Source: Ancylomarina sp963977525 (GTDB lineage: Bacteria > Bacteroidota > Bacteroidia > Bacteroidales > Marinifilaceae). Taken from it: a DNA stretch of 64,000 nucleotides. The notes under the pieces are model-generated. The model worked only from the letters and a program-made list of their open reading frames with translations. It was not told where the DNA came from and searched no databases. A program made the translations under genes and the position numbers. This document shows positions 8,116-16,279 of the stretch, piece by piece (the first letter of the stretch is position 1; each line of letters starts with the position of its first letter). The stretch is from NCBI GenBank assembly GCA_963977525.1, contig CAXBPC010000004.1, forward strand, positions 1 to 64,000. The letters run 5' to 3'.

Positions 8116-9387
8116 ATGAAAACAAAAATATTTATAGCATTTATAGCCATTGCAAGTTTGATGTCATGTAACTCAAGCAATAATAAAGGTAATGAAGGTG
8201 AAGAACATGAAGAGCATGGCGCAGAAGGTGTGGTTGTATTAAAAAAGAACCAACGTGATGCACTTAACCTGAAACTAGGTAGTTTCTTAATGCGAAATTT
8301 AACCACTGTTGTAAAAACCAATGGTCAACTTGTAGTTCCTCCATCTAGCAGTGCCGATGTAACCGCAATAATTGGAGGGAATGTGAAAAGTATTAAGGTG
8401 TTTTATGGGGATAAAGTGTCTAAAGGGCAGCTCCTGGCCATTCTTGAACATCCAGATTATATAATTCTTCAAGAAGAGTTTTCGGAAGTAGCTAATAAAC
8501 TGGAGTACTTGGAGAAAGAATACGAACGTCAGAAAGAATTATTTGAAAACAATGTTGGCGCAGGTAAAAATTACCAACAAGTAAAATCAGAATATAACAC
8601 GGCTAAAGCAAAGTACGCAGGACTAAAATCTCGTTTGCAATTGATAAACCTTTCTCCTGATAAAATTGAAGAAGGGATTATTTCGAATACGGTAAATATT
8701 CTTTCACCCATTAATGGATTTATTAATGATATAAATATCAAAGTAGGATCTTATGTTGATGCAAAAAATATTCTTTTTGAAATAACCGATAATAGTGCCA
8801 TTCATGCCGACTTTATGATTTACGAAAAAGACGTTCATCTTGTAAAAGAAGGTCAAAAGGTTCATTTTACTGTTTCAAATCGTCCTGATGAAGAATTAAC
8901 TGCTACCGTCTTTGCTATCGGAAAAGAGTTTGAAGCCAATTCAAGGGCAGTACATATTCATGCCGATATAAATGAGAAGGTTTCTGGTCTTATTTCGGGA
9001 ATGTATATCTCAGGTCATTTACATACCGATGAGAAATATACACGCACATTACCCAATGATGCTATCGTAACCGAAGGAACGAAATCATATATTTTTATTC
9101 AAGCTAATGAAACTCTTGAAGAACATGGGCATGATGAACACGCAGAAGGTGAGGGAAAACATGTCGAAGAAGAATCACATAAAGGGCATGAACATGGTGA
9201 AGTTGACGCTGTCGAAGATGGTAAGATGGCTTTTAAAATGATAGAGGTTATCACTGGACTAAAGGATGCTGGCTATACTGAAATCCATCTGATTGATTCA
9301 TTACCTGAAAACACAAAAGTAGTAATGAATGCTGCATACTATTTATTGGCAGATATGAATAAAGAAGAAACAGAACATGACCATTAA
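8116..9387 (+). CDS. czcB: Efflux RND periplasmic adaptor lipoprotein (CzcB type)
   Basis: A 423-residue membrane-fusion protein that links the inner-membrane pump to the outer-membrane channel. The N-terminus is a lipoprotein signal with lipobox SLMSC, followed by an EEHEEHGAEG metal-binding-like tail. A biotinyl/lipoyl half-motif (IKVFYGDKVSKGQLLAILEH), a helical hairpin (about 125-180), a second lipoyl half (NILSPINGFINDINIKVGSY) and beta-barrel domains follow in the normal order. An insert near 335-375 is rich in His and Glu (HGHDEHAEGEG, HKGHEHGE), typical of Zn/Co/Cd adaptors. The stop codon lies 10 bp before the next start. Confidence 0.9.
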   Translation: MKTKIFIAFIAIASLMSCNSSNNKGNEGEEHEEHGAEGVVVLKKNQRDALNLKLGSFLMRNLTTVVKTNGQLVVPPSSSADVTAIIGGNVKSIKVFYGDKVSKGQLLAILEHPDYIILQEEFSEVANKLEYLEKEYERQKELFENNVGAGKNYQQVKSEYNTAKAKYAGLKSRLQLINLSPDKIEEGIISNTVNILSPINGFINDINIKVGSYVDAKNILFEITDNSAIHADFMIYEKDVHLVKEGQKVHFTVSNRPDEELTATVFAIGKEFEANSRAVHIHADINEKVSGLISGMYISGHLHTDEKYTRTLPNDAIVTEGTKSYIFIQANETLEEHGHDEHAEGEGKHVEEESHKGHEHGEVDAVEDGKMAFKMIEVITGLKDAGYTEIHLIDSLPENTKVVMNAAYYLLADMNKEETEHDH

Positions 9388-9397
9388 ATTTTGTATT

Positions 9398-9724
9398 ATG
9401 AAAGAAATAAAAGCTTTTATTAGACCAAATAAAGTCAATGAAATTGTACAGCAACTAAAAGACAATGGCTTTGAAAATATGACAATTTCTCTTGCTGAAG
9501 GCACTGGAAAACTTCAAGATGAAAAAGCATTTGTTTCAGAGAAATTTGCAGTTATTGACAGTCCCATTGCTAAAATTGAAATAGTAGTTTATGATAGCTG
9601 TGTGGAAAAAATTATTTGTATTATTTCAAAATACGGTAAAACACTCAATCCCGGAGACGGATTAATATATGTGTCCGATGTTGAAAGTATATTCCGTGTA
9701 AAAACAGGAATTGAAACAATGTAA
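9398..9724 (+). CDS. PII-like protein of the metal-efflux operon
   Basis: A 108-residue P-II/GlnB-fold protein. The ATG at 9398 is preferred: the earlier in-frame ATG at 9377 would add seven residues and overlap the adaptor gene. MKEIKAFIRPNKVNEIVQQL is the usual first strand and helix, and KIEIVVYDSC..IICIISKYGKT.NPGDGLIYVSDVE matches the PII C-terminal half with its PGDG loop. The T-loop region (about 37-53) lacks the Tyr of nitrogen-regulatory GlnB and carries LAEGTGKLQDEK. Its place behind czcAB rather than amtB or glnA points to control of metal efflux, not nitrogen. Ligand is unknown. Confidence 0.8.
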   Translation: MKEIKAFIRPNKVNEIVQQLKDNGFENMTISLAEGTGKLQDEKAFVSEKFAVIDSPIAKIEIVVYDSCVEKIICIISKYGKTLNPGDGLIYVSDVESIFRVKTGIETM

Positions 9725-9739
9725 AATAATCTCCAAATG

Positions 9740-9777
9740 AACAGCAGGTTGCTATAAAATGTGTGCAATCTGCTGTT
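9740..9777 (+). other. Intercistronic hairpin
   Basis: AACAGCAGGTTGC (9740-9752) pairs with GCAATCTGCTGTT (9765-9777), 13 bp with one G-T wobble. Only a weak T-rich tail follows, so it may partly terminate or process the operon mRNA before the CDF gene. Confidence 0.5.
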
Positions 9778-9811
9778 TAAATTATTCATTAAATTAAACA
9801 AGTCATTCGCA

Positions 9812-10606
9812 ATGTATAAAAGCACCTATAAAATTTCCAAAATGGATTGCCCTTCTGAAGAAACTCTGATAAGGATGAAACTGGAAGGGCTTCCCATGAT
9901 TAAAAGTTTGGTGTTCGATATTCCAAATCGAAAACTAACCGTTTTTCATTCCGAAGAAAACCCGGAAATAGAAAAATCCCTGAATGAACTCAATTTAGGT
10001 GCCGAATACAAAGAAACCACCATTGTCCAACAGGATGTGTTCGATGACAGTTCATCCATACAATCGAAACTTCTCTGGACAGTATTGATTATCAATTTCG
10101 TTTTTTTTATCATTGAAATCACCACAGGTCTTATCTCAAAATCCATGGGATTGGTTGCCGATTCGTTGGATATGCTGGCAGATGCTTTGGTCTATGGACT
10201 TAGCCTTTGGGCTGTTGGTTCAACCATAATCCGAAAGAAGAAAGTAGCCAGACTCAGTGGTTATTTTCAACTGGCATTAGCCACGCTTGGCCTTATTGAA
10301 GTAATACGCAGGTTTATAAGTTCTGAAGATGTTCCGGATTTTCAAATCATGATAATTGTATCGGTACTTGCACTGATTGCAAATTCTGTTTGTCTGTATT
10401 TATTGCAAAAATCAAAAAGCGAAGAAGCACACATGAAAGCCACTATGATTTTTACTTCTAATGATATAATTATCAATACAGGGGTTATCGCCGCAGGTGT
10501 TTTGGTTTTGCTAACCCATTCAAAATACCCTGACTTAATCATTGGGACAATTGTGTTTTTAATCGTGGTAAAGGGGGCTTTCAGAATTTTAAAACTGGGG
10601 AAATAA
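9812..10606 (+). CDS. HMA-domain cation diffusion facilitator
   Basis: A 264-residue protein from ATG 9812; the alternative ATG at 9761 lies inside the hairpin and would add an unrelated extension. Residues 1-75 form a heavy-metal-associated ferredoxin-like fold with KISKMDCPSEETLIR, where the usual CxxC is reduced to one Cys plus acidic residues. Residues about 85-264 carry six membrane segments of a CDF transporter with the zinc site pair SKSMGLVADSLDMLADALVY and the later SNDIIINTG (a D replacing the usual HxxxD order). It would move Zn, Co or Cd out of the cytoplasm. It sits in line with czcAB and the GDCCVxC gene, 2 bp upstream of the latter. Confidence 0.85.
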   Translation: MYKSTYKISKMDCPSEETLIRMKLEGLPMIKSLVFDIPNRKLTVFHSEENPEIEKSLNELNLGAEYKETTIVQQDVFDDSSSIQSKLLWTVLIINFVFFIIEITTGLISKSMGLVADSLDMLADALVYGLSLWAVGSTIIRKKKVARLSGYFQLALATLGLIEVIRRFISSEDVPDFQIMIIVSVLALIANSVCLYLLQKSKSEEAHMKATMIFTSNDIIINTGVIAAGVLVLLTHSKYPDLIIGTIVFLIVVKGAFRILKLGK

Positions 10607-10608
10607 AT

Positions 10609-10815
10609 ATGGAGGTAATTTTAGAATCAATTATAAGCTGTCCAAATTGTGGTTTTCAAAAAGGAGAAATTATGCCCGAAAATTCGTGTCAGTTCTTCTA
10701 TGTATGTGAAAGTTGCCATACAGTTTTAAAACCAAAGCATGGTGATTGTTGCGTGTATTGTTCTTATGGAACGGTGAAATGCCCTTCGATACAAAAGAAT
10801 AAAAATTGTTGCTGA
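10609..10815 (+). CDS. GDCCVxC-domain small zinc-ribbon-like protein
   Basis: A 68-residue Cys-rich protein. CPNCGFQKGE, CESCHTVLKPK and the signature GDCCVYCSYGTVKCPSIQ place it in the GDCCVxC family, some members of which are selenoproteins; here all positions are Cys codons. It is nearly fused to the CDF gene (2 bp apart), typical for the last gene of mercury or heavy-metal islands. Metal binding is expected from ten Cys residues, including the final CC; the biochemical role is unknown. Confidence 0.85.
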   Translation: MEVILESIISCPNCGFQKGEIMPENSCQFFYVCESCHTVLKPKHGDCCVYCSYGTVKCPSIQKNKNCC

Positions 10816-10860
10816 CTTTTTTAACAAAATTGAAGTGTTATCGGAGTTCTGATAAAAAGT

Positions 10861-11100
10861 GTTTTTCTCATTATTAAATATTTTGCGGTTTGTAAAATCT
10901 ATTTAACTGTTTACGACTATTGAAAGTATAAATAATTCATTTTAATGCAAACATAAGATATGTATTAATGACTTCTACTGTAGGTGTAGGCTTTTGTTAT
11001 TTGTAAAATATGGTAGGTTCTTGTTTGGCTTATGTCTTGTTTTAATGGCATTTTACAAGAGCCAAAGGTCTTAAATTGAATCTTTATGGGTGTTTTCGAT
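10861..11100 (-). repeat. Duplicated DUF6261 upstream region, copy 2 (gene lost)
   Basis: Second copy of the block at 787-975, including the start context TTTTTCTCAT at 10862-10871 and the 27-bp identical core at 10914-10940. Reading on from the ATG, only Met-Arg-Lys of the DUF6261 start is kept before a stop-ridden sequence leading into the end of the metal island. The distal part (AGGTCTTAAATTGAATCT, 11067-11084) matches the right end of array A. The island therefore ends right at a lost DUF6261 gene. Confidence 0.7.
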
Positions 11101-11322
11101 CCTGTGATATAAATATCTTAAACTAATATGCTGAGTTCGATGCAAGAGTTTAGCTTAAGGATTTATTAGACTGGCTATTTTAACTATTGTCCACTAATAA
11201 TAATGACCCAAGCCATAGCTTTACGGTACTTTTGTACGAAGTCTTCTATCCATTCAAGGTTTTTAATTTGCTATATCCATAGTAGGGGCTAGTTTAGACC
11301 CTGAAAAGACCCATAAATGAAG
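11101..11322. other. Gene-free stretch with a short coding relic
   Basis: No full gene. On the minus strand 11193-11273 holds a 26-codon open stretch (QIKNLEWIEDFVQKYRKAMA and on to a stop) that reads like the tail of a lost protein, bounded upstream by a stop. It was not recognised. Confidence 0.3.
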
Positions 11323-11363
11323 AATGGCAGCTTATAACCTGATTAAGGAAATAAGCCACCATT
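11323..11363 (-). terminator. Terminator-like hairpin after the KAS III-like gene
   Basis: AATGGCAGCTTAT (11323-11335) and ATAAGCCACCATT (11351-11363) pair with two mismatches, 24 bp past the stop of the minus-strand gene. Confidence 0.5.
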
Positions 11364-11386
11364 TTATTTTTTGAAAATAGAGAAAA

Positions 11387-12469
11387 TTACATTTTATAAA
11401 CCATAGCATTGATATTCATTCCTGCACCTACTGATGCAAAAACAATAGTGTCACCCTCATTTATTTTATGAGGCTTCAGTTCATCCTTAAGAATAAGATC
11501 AAGCAGAGTGGGAACGGTTGCAACAGAAGAATTCCCTAACCACGACACGGTCATAGGCATAATATCTTCCGGCAACTCATCTATATCATATAGTGCATAT
11601 AGTCTTTTTAATATGGCATCATCCATTTTACCATTGGCTTGATGAATCAATACTTTTTTAATCTCACTAAGTGGCGTTTTGCTCTTTTCAAGACAAGCTT
11701 GAATGGCTTGAGGAACCGTTGTTAATGCGTATTGGTATAATTTACGCCCATTCATCTTCAAGAATAAAGCATCTTTATGCTCGCTATCAGGATTGAAAGA
11801 CGTATCCATATACAACATCTCAGAATATTGATAGGTATCTGATCGAGTTTTATGAGCCAATATACCTATAGGAGTTTCACTTTCCTTGCCTTCTAAAATA
11901 ACAGCACCAGCACCATCGGCATAAAGCATACTGTCTCTATCGTTTGGGTCAGAAATTCGAGACAATACATCAGCGCCTATAACTAATATCTGTTTTGCGT
12001 CGCCCGATTTAATGAAATAATCAGCTTGAATAGTCGCTTGTAACCAACCCGGACATCCGAATGGTAAATCGTAAGCAACACAGTTGGGGTTTTGAATTCC
12101 TAGTTTATGCTTTACGCGTGCAGCCAAACTGGGAACAAGGTCTGATCTTCTATTGTCATGCTTAACATCACCAAAGTTGTGAGCTACGATAATATAATCC
12201 AACTCTTCCTTATTTATTTGAGAGCTATTTATAGCATCTTCTGCAGCAAAAAATGCAATATCAGATGTGACTAAATCTTTCGAAACATGTCGCCTTTCAG
12301 CAATAGTGGTTATATCTTCAAACTTCTCAGTTATTTCCTGATTCGATTTTGGACTCTTTTTGCCATAGGTGTCATAAAACTCAGTGTTGAGGAAATCCTC
12401 ATTTTTCACCTTATTTGATGGTATGTATTTTCCTGTTCCTTTAATAATACTGTATATTTTACCACTCAT
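11387..12469 (-). CDS. Beta-ketoacyl-ACP synthase III-like thiolase-fold enzyme
   Basis: A 360-residue KAS III/FabH-like protein. The active-site triad is complete: Cys139 in DLPFGCPGWLQ, His276 in LIHQANGKMDD and Asn313 in WLGNSSVATVPT. ADGAGAVILEG is the typical thiolase glycine segment. It is longer than housekeeping FabH (about 320-335) and has an N-terminal KGTGKYIPSNKVKNEDFL start as in FabH, with an insert around 30-60. It stands alone, without acyl carrier protein or other fab genes, so a specialised acyl condensation (branched starter, secondary lipid) is more likely than core fatty-acid initiation. The substrate cannot be named. Confidence 0.85.
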   Translation of the reverse strand: MSGKIYSIIKGTGKYIPSNKVKNEDFLNTEFYDTYGKKSPKSNQEITEKFEDITTIAERRHVSKDLVTSDIAFFAAEDAINSSQINKEELDYIIVAHNFGDVKHDNRRSDLVPSLAARVKHKLGIQNPNCVAYDLPFGCPGWLQATIQADYFIKSGDAKQILVIGADVLSRISDPNDRDSMLYADGAGAVILEGKESETPIGILAHKTRSDTYQYSEMLYMDTSFNPDSEHKDALFLKMNGRKLYQYALTTVPQAIQACLEKSKTPLSEIKKVLIHQANGKMDDAILKRLYALYDIDELPEDIMPMTVSWLGNSSVATVPTLLDLILKDELKPHKINEGDTIVFASVGAGMNINAMVYKM

Positions 12470-12904
12470 ATGCTTATAGTTTTCAATTTTTTTGGTGTGT
12501 AAACGATTTTACTAAGGAAGGGGTGAGCGTGATACACGCCAGGCTTTTCAAGTCGACCTTAATATTAGTAAAATATATTCGATAATAAGCTTTTATCTTA
12601 TAAGATTTAGTTCGGATAATTTAATGAATCTATTTAAAATTGAATGGGATAAGTCGTGAAAAGACTGCATTTATCAAGTTTATGGGGCATACCCCTTTCG
12701 TTATGTTTTTGTACGATATGCTTACCTGAATAATTAGCAAGTTTTTTCTTTTAAAGCTGTTATGAAATGTGCTTCTTAGAGTTATTCTAAATTATCAGAT
12801 AATCGAAAAGTCCACACTTAGGGGTTTATGAACTGTTCAGCTTTAGAATATTCTACGGGTTTTTAACTTCCTTTGCATCTCAATAAAAATATTGAACAGA
12901 AGTT
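12470..12904. other. Divergent intergenic region, no gene seen
   Basis: A 435-bp AT-rich gap between two divergently transcribed genes. No convincing open frame, RNA or repeat was found; it should contain both promoters, but no clear TAnnTTTG box was located. Confidence 0.4.
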
Positions 12905-13564
12905 ATGGACGAAAATGTTAGAATTGAATATAGTTTTTCGCATTTGTTAGATGTTGACTATGCTTCTCATCCGAATATGATTACTTATTCAGGCAAGATA
13001 TTAATTAAGTCGGATGATGAATTTGATAATTATGATTTAGATGAAATTGAGATAGGTACAATCTGTTTAGAGATGTATGATTTGAATTTCGAAGCGGGTT
13101 ACTGTACTCTAATGGAAGCCTTTGATAAATCTTCTTCATCTCTTGCGGTGGGTACAGCTATATTAAACGACACTTATGAAAGTATTGATGATAGGATAGA
13201 ACAGCTGGTGGGAGAGACCTATAACAGGAATGTTTTGCTTGTTAAGCGACTTGAATTTAAAGAGAAATACCGCGGAAAAGGATATGGCAAATATGTTTTA
13301 AATAGCTTAGGCATCTATTTTAAATCGACCTGTGGCTATGTGGCTCTTAAAAGCTTTCCTGTAGGCTTCGAAGGAATCACCGACGATAGAAATTACTATA
13401 AAGCACAAGAAAGACTCAACTCATTTTATTCAAAATGTGGGTATAAGAAGATACGCCAGCTTGCTGAGAATGATATTGATGAGGATGAGTTTAACGAAGA
13501 CATTGAATATTTACAGGACGATGAAATAAATCACATTTTCATTAAGAATATTGCTCCGGCTTAG
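12905..13564 (+). CDS. GNAT-fold acetyltransferase-like protein
   Basis: A 219-residue acidic protein. The C-terminal half contains the acetyl-CoA loop in KRLEFKEKYRGKGYGKYVLN (R-G-K-G-Y-G), followed by a helix and a late NSFYSKCGYKKI segment, the standard last strand and helix of GNAT enzymes. The N-terminal 90 residues (strand-rich, EYSFSHLLDVDYASHPNMIT) are not recognised. The acceptor substrate is unknown. It is a single gene with its own terminator 25 bp downstream. Confidence 0.7.
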   Translation: MDENVRIEYSFSHLLDVDYASHPNMITYSGKILIKSDDEFDNYDLDEIEIGTICLEMYDLNFEAGYCTLMEAFDKSSSSLAVGTAILNDTYESIDDRIEQLVGETYNRNVLLVKRLEFKEKYRGKGYGKYVLNSLGIYFKSTCGYVALKSFPVGFEGITDDRNYYKAQERLNSFYSKCGYKKIRQLAENDIDEDEFNEDIEYLQDDEINHIFIKNIAPA

Positions 13565-13588
13565 AGCTTCAAAAGGACGCGTATAGAA

Positions 13589-13618
13589 AAACCTTAGACT
13601 AATTTCTAAGGTTTTTTT
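13589..13618 (+). terminator. Intrinsic terminator of the GNAT gene
   Basis: AACCTTAG / CTAAGGTT stem with an eight-base loop and seven T. Confidence 0.85.
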
Positions 13619-13653
13619 GTTAAGTTAGTAGTTCAAATAAATGTATTGAAGGA

Positions 13654-14421
13654 ATGATTATAGAAACAGATAAACCGAAAGAAGTAGATTATAATAAGAG
13701 GGCAAATATTGCATTAGGTGTTGGAGCTTTCGCCGTTATTGTTTTGCCATTTGTTTTTACTCAGTTACCAGGTATTGTTGATTTTACAGAAACAGGGCAA
13801 ATAGGCGATACAATCGGTGGAATTACTGCACCCTTTGTTGGTTTGGTTGGTGCTTTGTTGGTTTACTATTCATTTAAACAACAAATGATTGCTAATCAAA
13901 TTCAGGTTGATTCTTTAAGTGATTTAAAAGTAACAAAAAGAGATGATCAATTGATTAAAATAATTTTCGATGATTCGAAGACTCTTTTGAATTTGATTGA
14001 ATCATATAAAATATCGAGTGATTTTATAAATGAAATTAGTTACAACGGGAGGGTAGAAAAAGATTACTATGGAATGGAAGGCGTTTTGTGTTTCTATGGA
14101 ACGTTAATTGAAAATAAAGATTACGATTCTTCGGAAAGAAATATAGCGCCTGATTTAGCATCAATGATGATAATAAATAATAGCATTGGTATTTTATTAA
14201 TGCATATTAATAAGATTACATCTCACGATACAAAGGAAATATATTTAGAAAGATATTTTTTTCAAATTCAAGGTTTATTTTATTCGCTATTATATACTAA
14301 TGAAGCAGATTTTAGATTTGATTCAAGTAGTGTTTTTTTTGAAATATGGGAGATTTCAAAAGCAAACATTGAGCTTTATGAAGCGATGAAGAATAGTATA
14401 AAAAAGCTAAAAGGTGAATAA
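13654..14421 (+). CDS. Putative AbiC-type (phage abortive infection) membrane protein
   Basis: A 255-residue protein with two membrane helices (about 17-36 and 56-77) joined by FTETGQIGDTIGGITAPFVG, and a long cytoplasmic helical tail. The G-Q-x-G-D-x-x-G-G-x-x-x-P motif before the second helix followed by YYSFKQQ is the hallmark of a family annotated as putative phage abortive infection proteins, also seen as membrane effectors. The tail (about 85-255) is helical and not further recognised. It stands alone between a terminator and a GC-rich repeat, a typical accessory position. The defence role is inferred from the family name only. Confidence 0.55.
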   Translation: MIIETDKPKEVDYNKRANIALGVGAFAVIVLPFVFTQLPGIVDFTETGQIGDTIGGITAPFVGLVGALLVYYSFKQQMIANQIQVDSLSDLKVTKRDDQLIKIIFDDSKTLLNLIESYKISSDFINEISYNGRVEKDYYGMEGVLCFYGTLIENKDYDSSERNIAPDLASMMIINNSIGILLMHINKITSHDTKEIYLERYFFQIQGLFYSLLYTNEADFRFDSSSVFFEIWEISKANIELYEAMKNSIKKLKGE

Positions 14422-14649
14422 TAATAATTTGCCTTTATTATTGATCTTACTGCGGTGTTGAATTGTCCTTTGAATTTTGCAAATAATTCTTTTTCTAAGC
14501 CTGATATATCCCCATATCGCAAGTCCGTGACTTGTGATAATAATTAAAAAAGAAGACATAAAAAAGATTCAAGCTGATGAGCTTTGGATCTTTTTGTGTT
14601 TTGTTAGTATATAAGCACAAGTTGCAAACTTGCGGGAGGATGGGGCTAC

Positions 14650-14813
14650 CGCCGCTTGGCGAAACCATGCTGCACACAGCAGGAAGCCACCGCCACTTGG
14701 CGAAACGGTGCTGCACACTGCAGGAAGCTTTCGCCACTTGGCGAAACGGTGCTGCACACTGCAGGAAGCTTTCGCCGCTTGGCGAAACCATGCTGCACAC
14801 TGCAGGAAGCCTT
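14650..14813. repeat. GC-rich tandem array C, four 41-bp units
   Basis: Four consecutive units of exactly 41 bp start at 14650, 14691, 14732 and 14773; a fifth is broken off after CGTCCGCTTGGG. Each unit has two short inverted repeats, CGCCACTTGGCG (G/A variable) and CTGCACACTGCAG, separated by GAAACGGTG or GAAACCATG. GC content is far above the surrounding sequence. Open frames through the array exist in several frames on both strands only because 41-bp units lack stops, and none has a credible start or composition. Confidence 0.9.
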
Positions 14814-14901
14814 CGTCCGCTTGGGTGTAGCGAGAAATTGAGACACTACCTTTTAACATCTTAAATTTTTGTGTAATAAGTATAGCTGGGGGTAAAAAGC
14901 G

Positions 14902-14938
14902 AAAATGCCTCATCAAGGAAGCGTAGATGAGGCATTTT
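14902..14938 (-). terminator. Intrinsic terminator of the carboxypeptidase gene
   Basis: A perfect 13-bp stem AAAATGCCTCATC / GATGAGGCATTTT with an 11-base loop, 30 bp past the stop of the minus-strand gene; it is symmetrical enough to act in both directions. Confidence 0.85.
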
Positions 14939-14967
14939 CTGAGTAATATACAGAGAATGTATATATT

Positions 14968-16095
14968 TTATCTTAATTGATCAACCACCTGTAAGATTGG
15001 GTGTAATATTGATTCTCCAAATAGAATACTTCGTTCTGGAGACCATCCAAATTCAGGGTCTGGTAGATCATTATTGTCCTTAAATGGCATTTCAACGGTC
15101 AAAGATAAACATTTATATCGTTCTCCAATATGTTTTGAACAAATTGCTAAGTTAGCCTTGCCAGGTTCGTTCTTTGGGTAGCCATGAGTGTCTTGAAAAT
15201 CAGGGCATGAGGACTTCCATGATCCGATGAATTTTTCTAAAAGATTTTTCAACCTTTCATCAAAAGAAGGGATGCCTTCGATACTTGAAATGAAGTTGTA
15301 AGCTAAGTCTTCATCACCATGAATATCGATATTCAAATCGCAACCGTATTTGTCCATCATATTGCGAACGTGATAAACTTCTGGGCTAAAATCAAGTTTA
15401 GGTTCAGCCCACTCACGATTTAGATTGGCGCCAGCAGCATTCGATCTTAAGTTCCCCAAAATACTACCGTCGATATTCATATTAGGAACAATATAGAATA
15501 CGGCTTTGCTCAATAGGGTTCTCGATACAGCATCGTCCTCGTCAAGAAGTCTTCCAATGAAACCTTCCATAAACCATTCTGCCATCGATTCACCTGGATG
15601 TTGACGTGCAATCACCCAAATCTTTTTCTTTTCAGGAGATTCTTCTCCCACGATAAGCATATCGATATCGCGTCCTTGAATTGTTTCACCTATCGATACC
15701 AATTCACACTCAGGAGAAAGTTGAGCATCGTTTACCAAGTTAAGGTGTTGTTCGTAGCTAAATGGAGCGAAATAAGCGTAAAACACAGAATTGAATTCTG
15801 GTGTATGCTCAATCACCAATTCTTTACCATCGAATGAGCATGGCACTCTAAACCAAGTTTCTCTGTCGTATGATGCAGCTGCATGATAGTCTTTGTATCC
15901 TTCAGGATAAGATGCACCAGAAGCATTCATAATACGCATTTTACAAGATTGCTCTTGTGCGCCTTGTAAACGGAAGTGAAACCATTGATAGAAATCAGAC
16001 TTTGTGTCTTTATTAATTTCTAGTTGAATATTTGAAGCTGTGGTACAATCTATGACCTTGATATTACCACTATCAAAATTTGAATTTATTTTCAT
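14968..16095 (-). CDS. M14 family metallocarboxypeptidase (cytosolic CCP type)
   Basis: A 375-residue zinc carboxypeptidase without signal peptide. The N-terminal about 130 residues form the beta-sandwich domain of cytosolic carboxypeptidases (FYQWFHFRLQG, FAPFSYEQHLNL). The catalytic domain holds the zinc ligands HPGE (His and Glu in IARQHPGESMAEWFMEG) and the later His in DIHGDED, with NLNREW for substrate binding and the catalytic Glu in LTVEMPF. The set is intact, so it should be active. Bacterial members of the CCP group trim C-terminal acidic residues, but the target here is unknown. It is a single gene with its own terminator. Confidence 0.88.
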   Translation of the reverse strand: MKINSNFDSGNIKVIDCTTASNIQLEINKDTKSDFYQWFHFRLQGAQEQSCKMRIMNASGASYPEGYKDYHAAASYDRETWFRVPCSFDGKELVIEHTPEFNSVFYAYFAPFSYEQHLNLVNDAQLSPECELVSIGETIQGRDIDMLIVGEESPEKKKIWVIARQHPGESMAEWFMEGFIGRLLDEDDAVSRTLLSKAVFYIVPNMNIDGSILGNLRSNAAGANLNREWAEPKLDFSPEVYHVRNMMDKYGCDLNIDIHGDEDLAYNFISSIEGIPSFDERLKNLLEKFIGSWKSSCPDFQDTHGYPKNEPGKANLAICSKHIGERYKCLSLTVEMPFKDNNDLPDPEFGWSPERSILFGESILHPILQVVDQLR

Positions 16096-16216
16096 ATTCG
16101 AGTGTTTTTTTTAGTTGTCGTTTTTACAGATTACCAAAGATAATTTTTTTGAAAACTTAGACCTATACTTTGTCTTTATTTCTGTTTAAAATCTAAACTC
16201 GAGAAAAGCTGTTTTT

Positions 16217-16247
16217 ATTGATAAACTTAATTATTTGTATAAATTTG
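16217..16247 (+). promoter_or_regulatory. Promoter of mltG
   Basis: TTG at 16218-16220, 19 bp gap, then TAAATTTG at 16240-16247, an exact match to TAnnTTTG. Start codon lies 33 bp beyond the box. Confidence 0.6.
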
Positions 16248-16279
16248 TAGGTAAGCACACGACCCGAAAACAAAGAAAT

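Noticed and set aside
10609..10815. Selenocysteine in the GDCCVxC protein
   Set aside because: All signature positions are TGT or TGC Cys codons and the frame has no internal TGA.
11193..11273. Transposase tail on the minus strand
   Set aside because: Only 26 codons, unrecognised, with a stop just upstream; no inverted terminal repeat.
12470..12904. Small RNA or riboswitch upstream of the GNAT gene
   Set aside because: No conserved secondary-structure pattern could be matched by eye.
14569..14916. Several overlapping open frames on both strands through array C
   Set aside because: They arise because the 41-bp unit lacks stops in several frames; they share no protein family, have odd His/Cys/Trp-rich composition and no good start.
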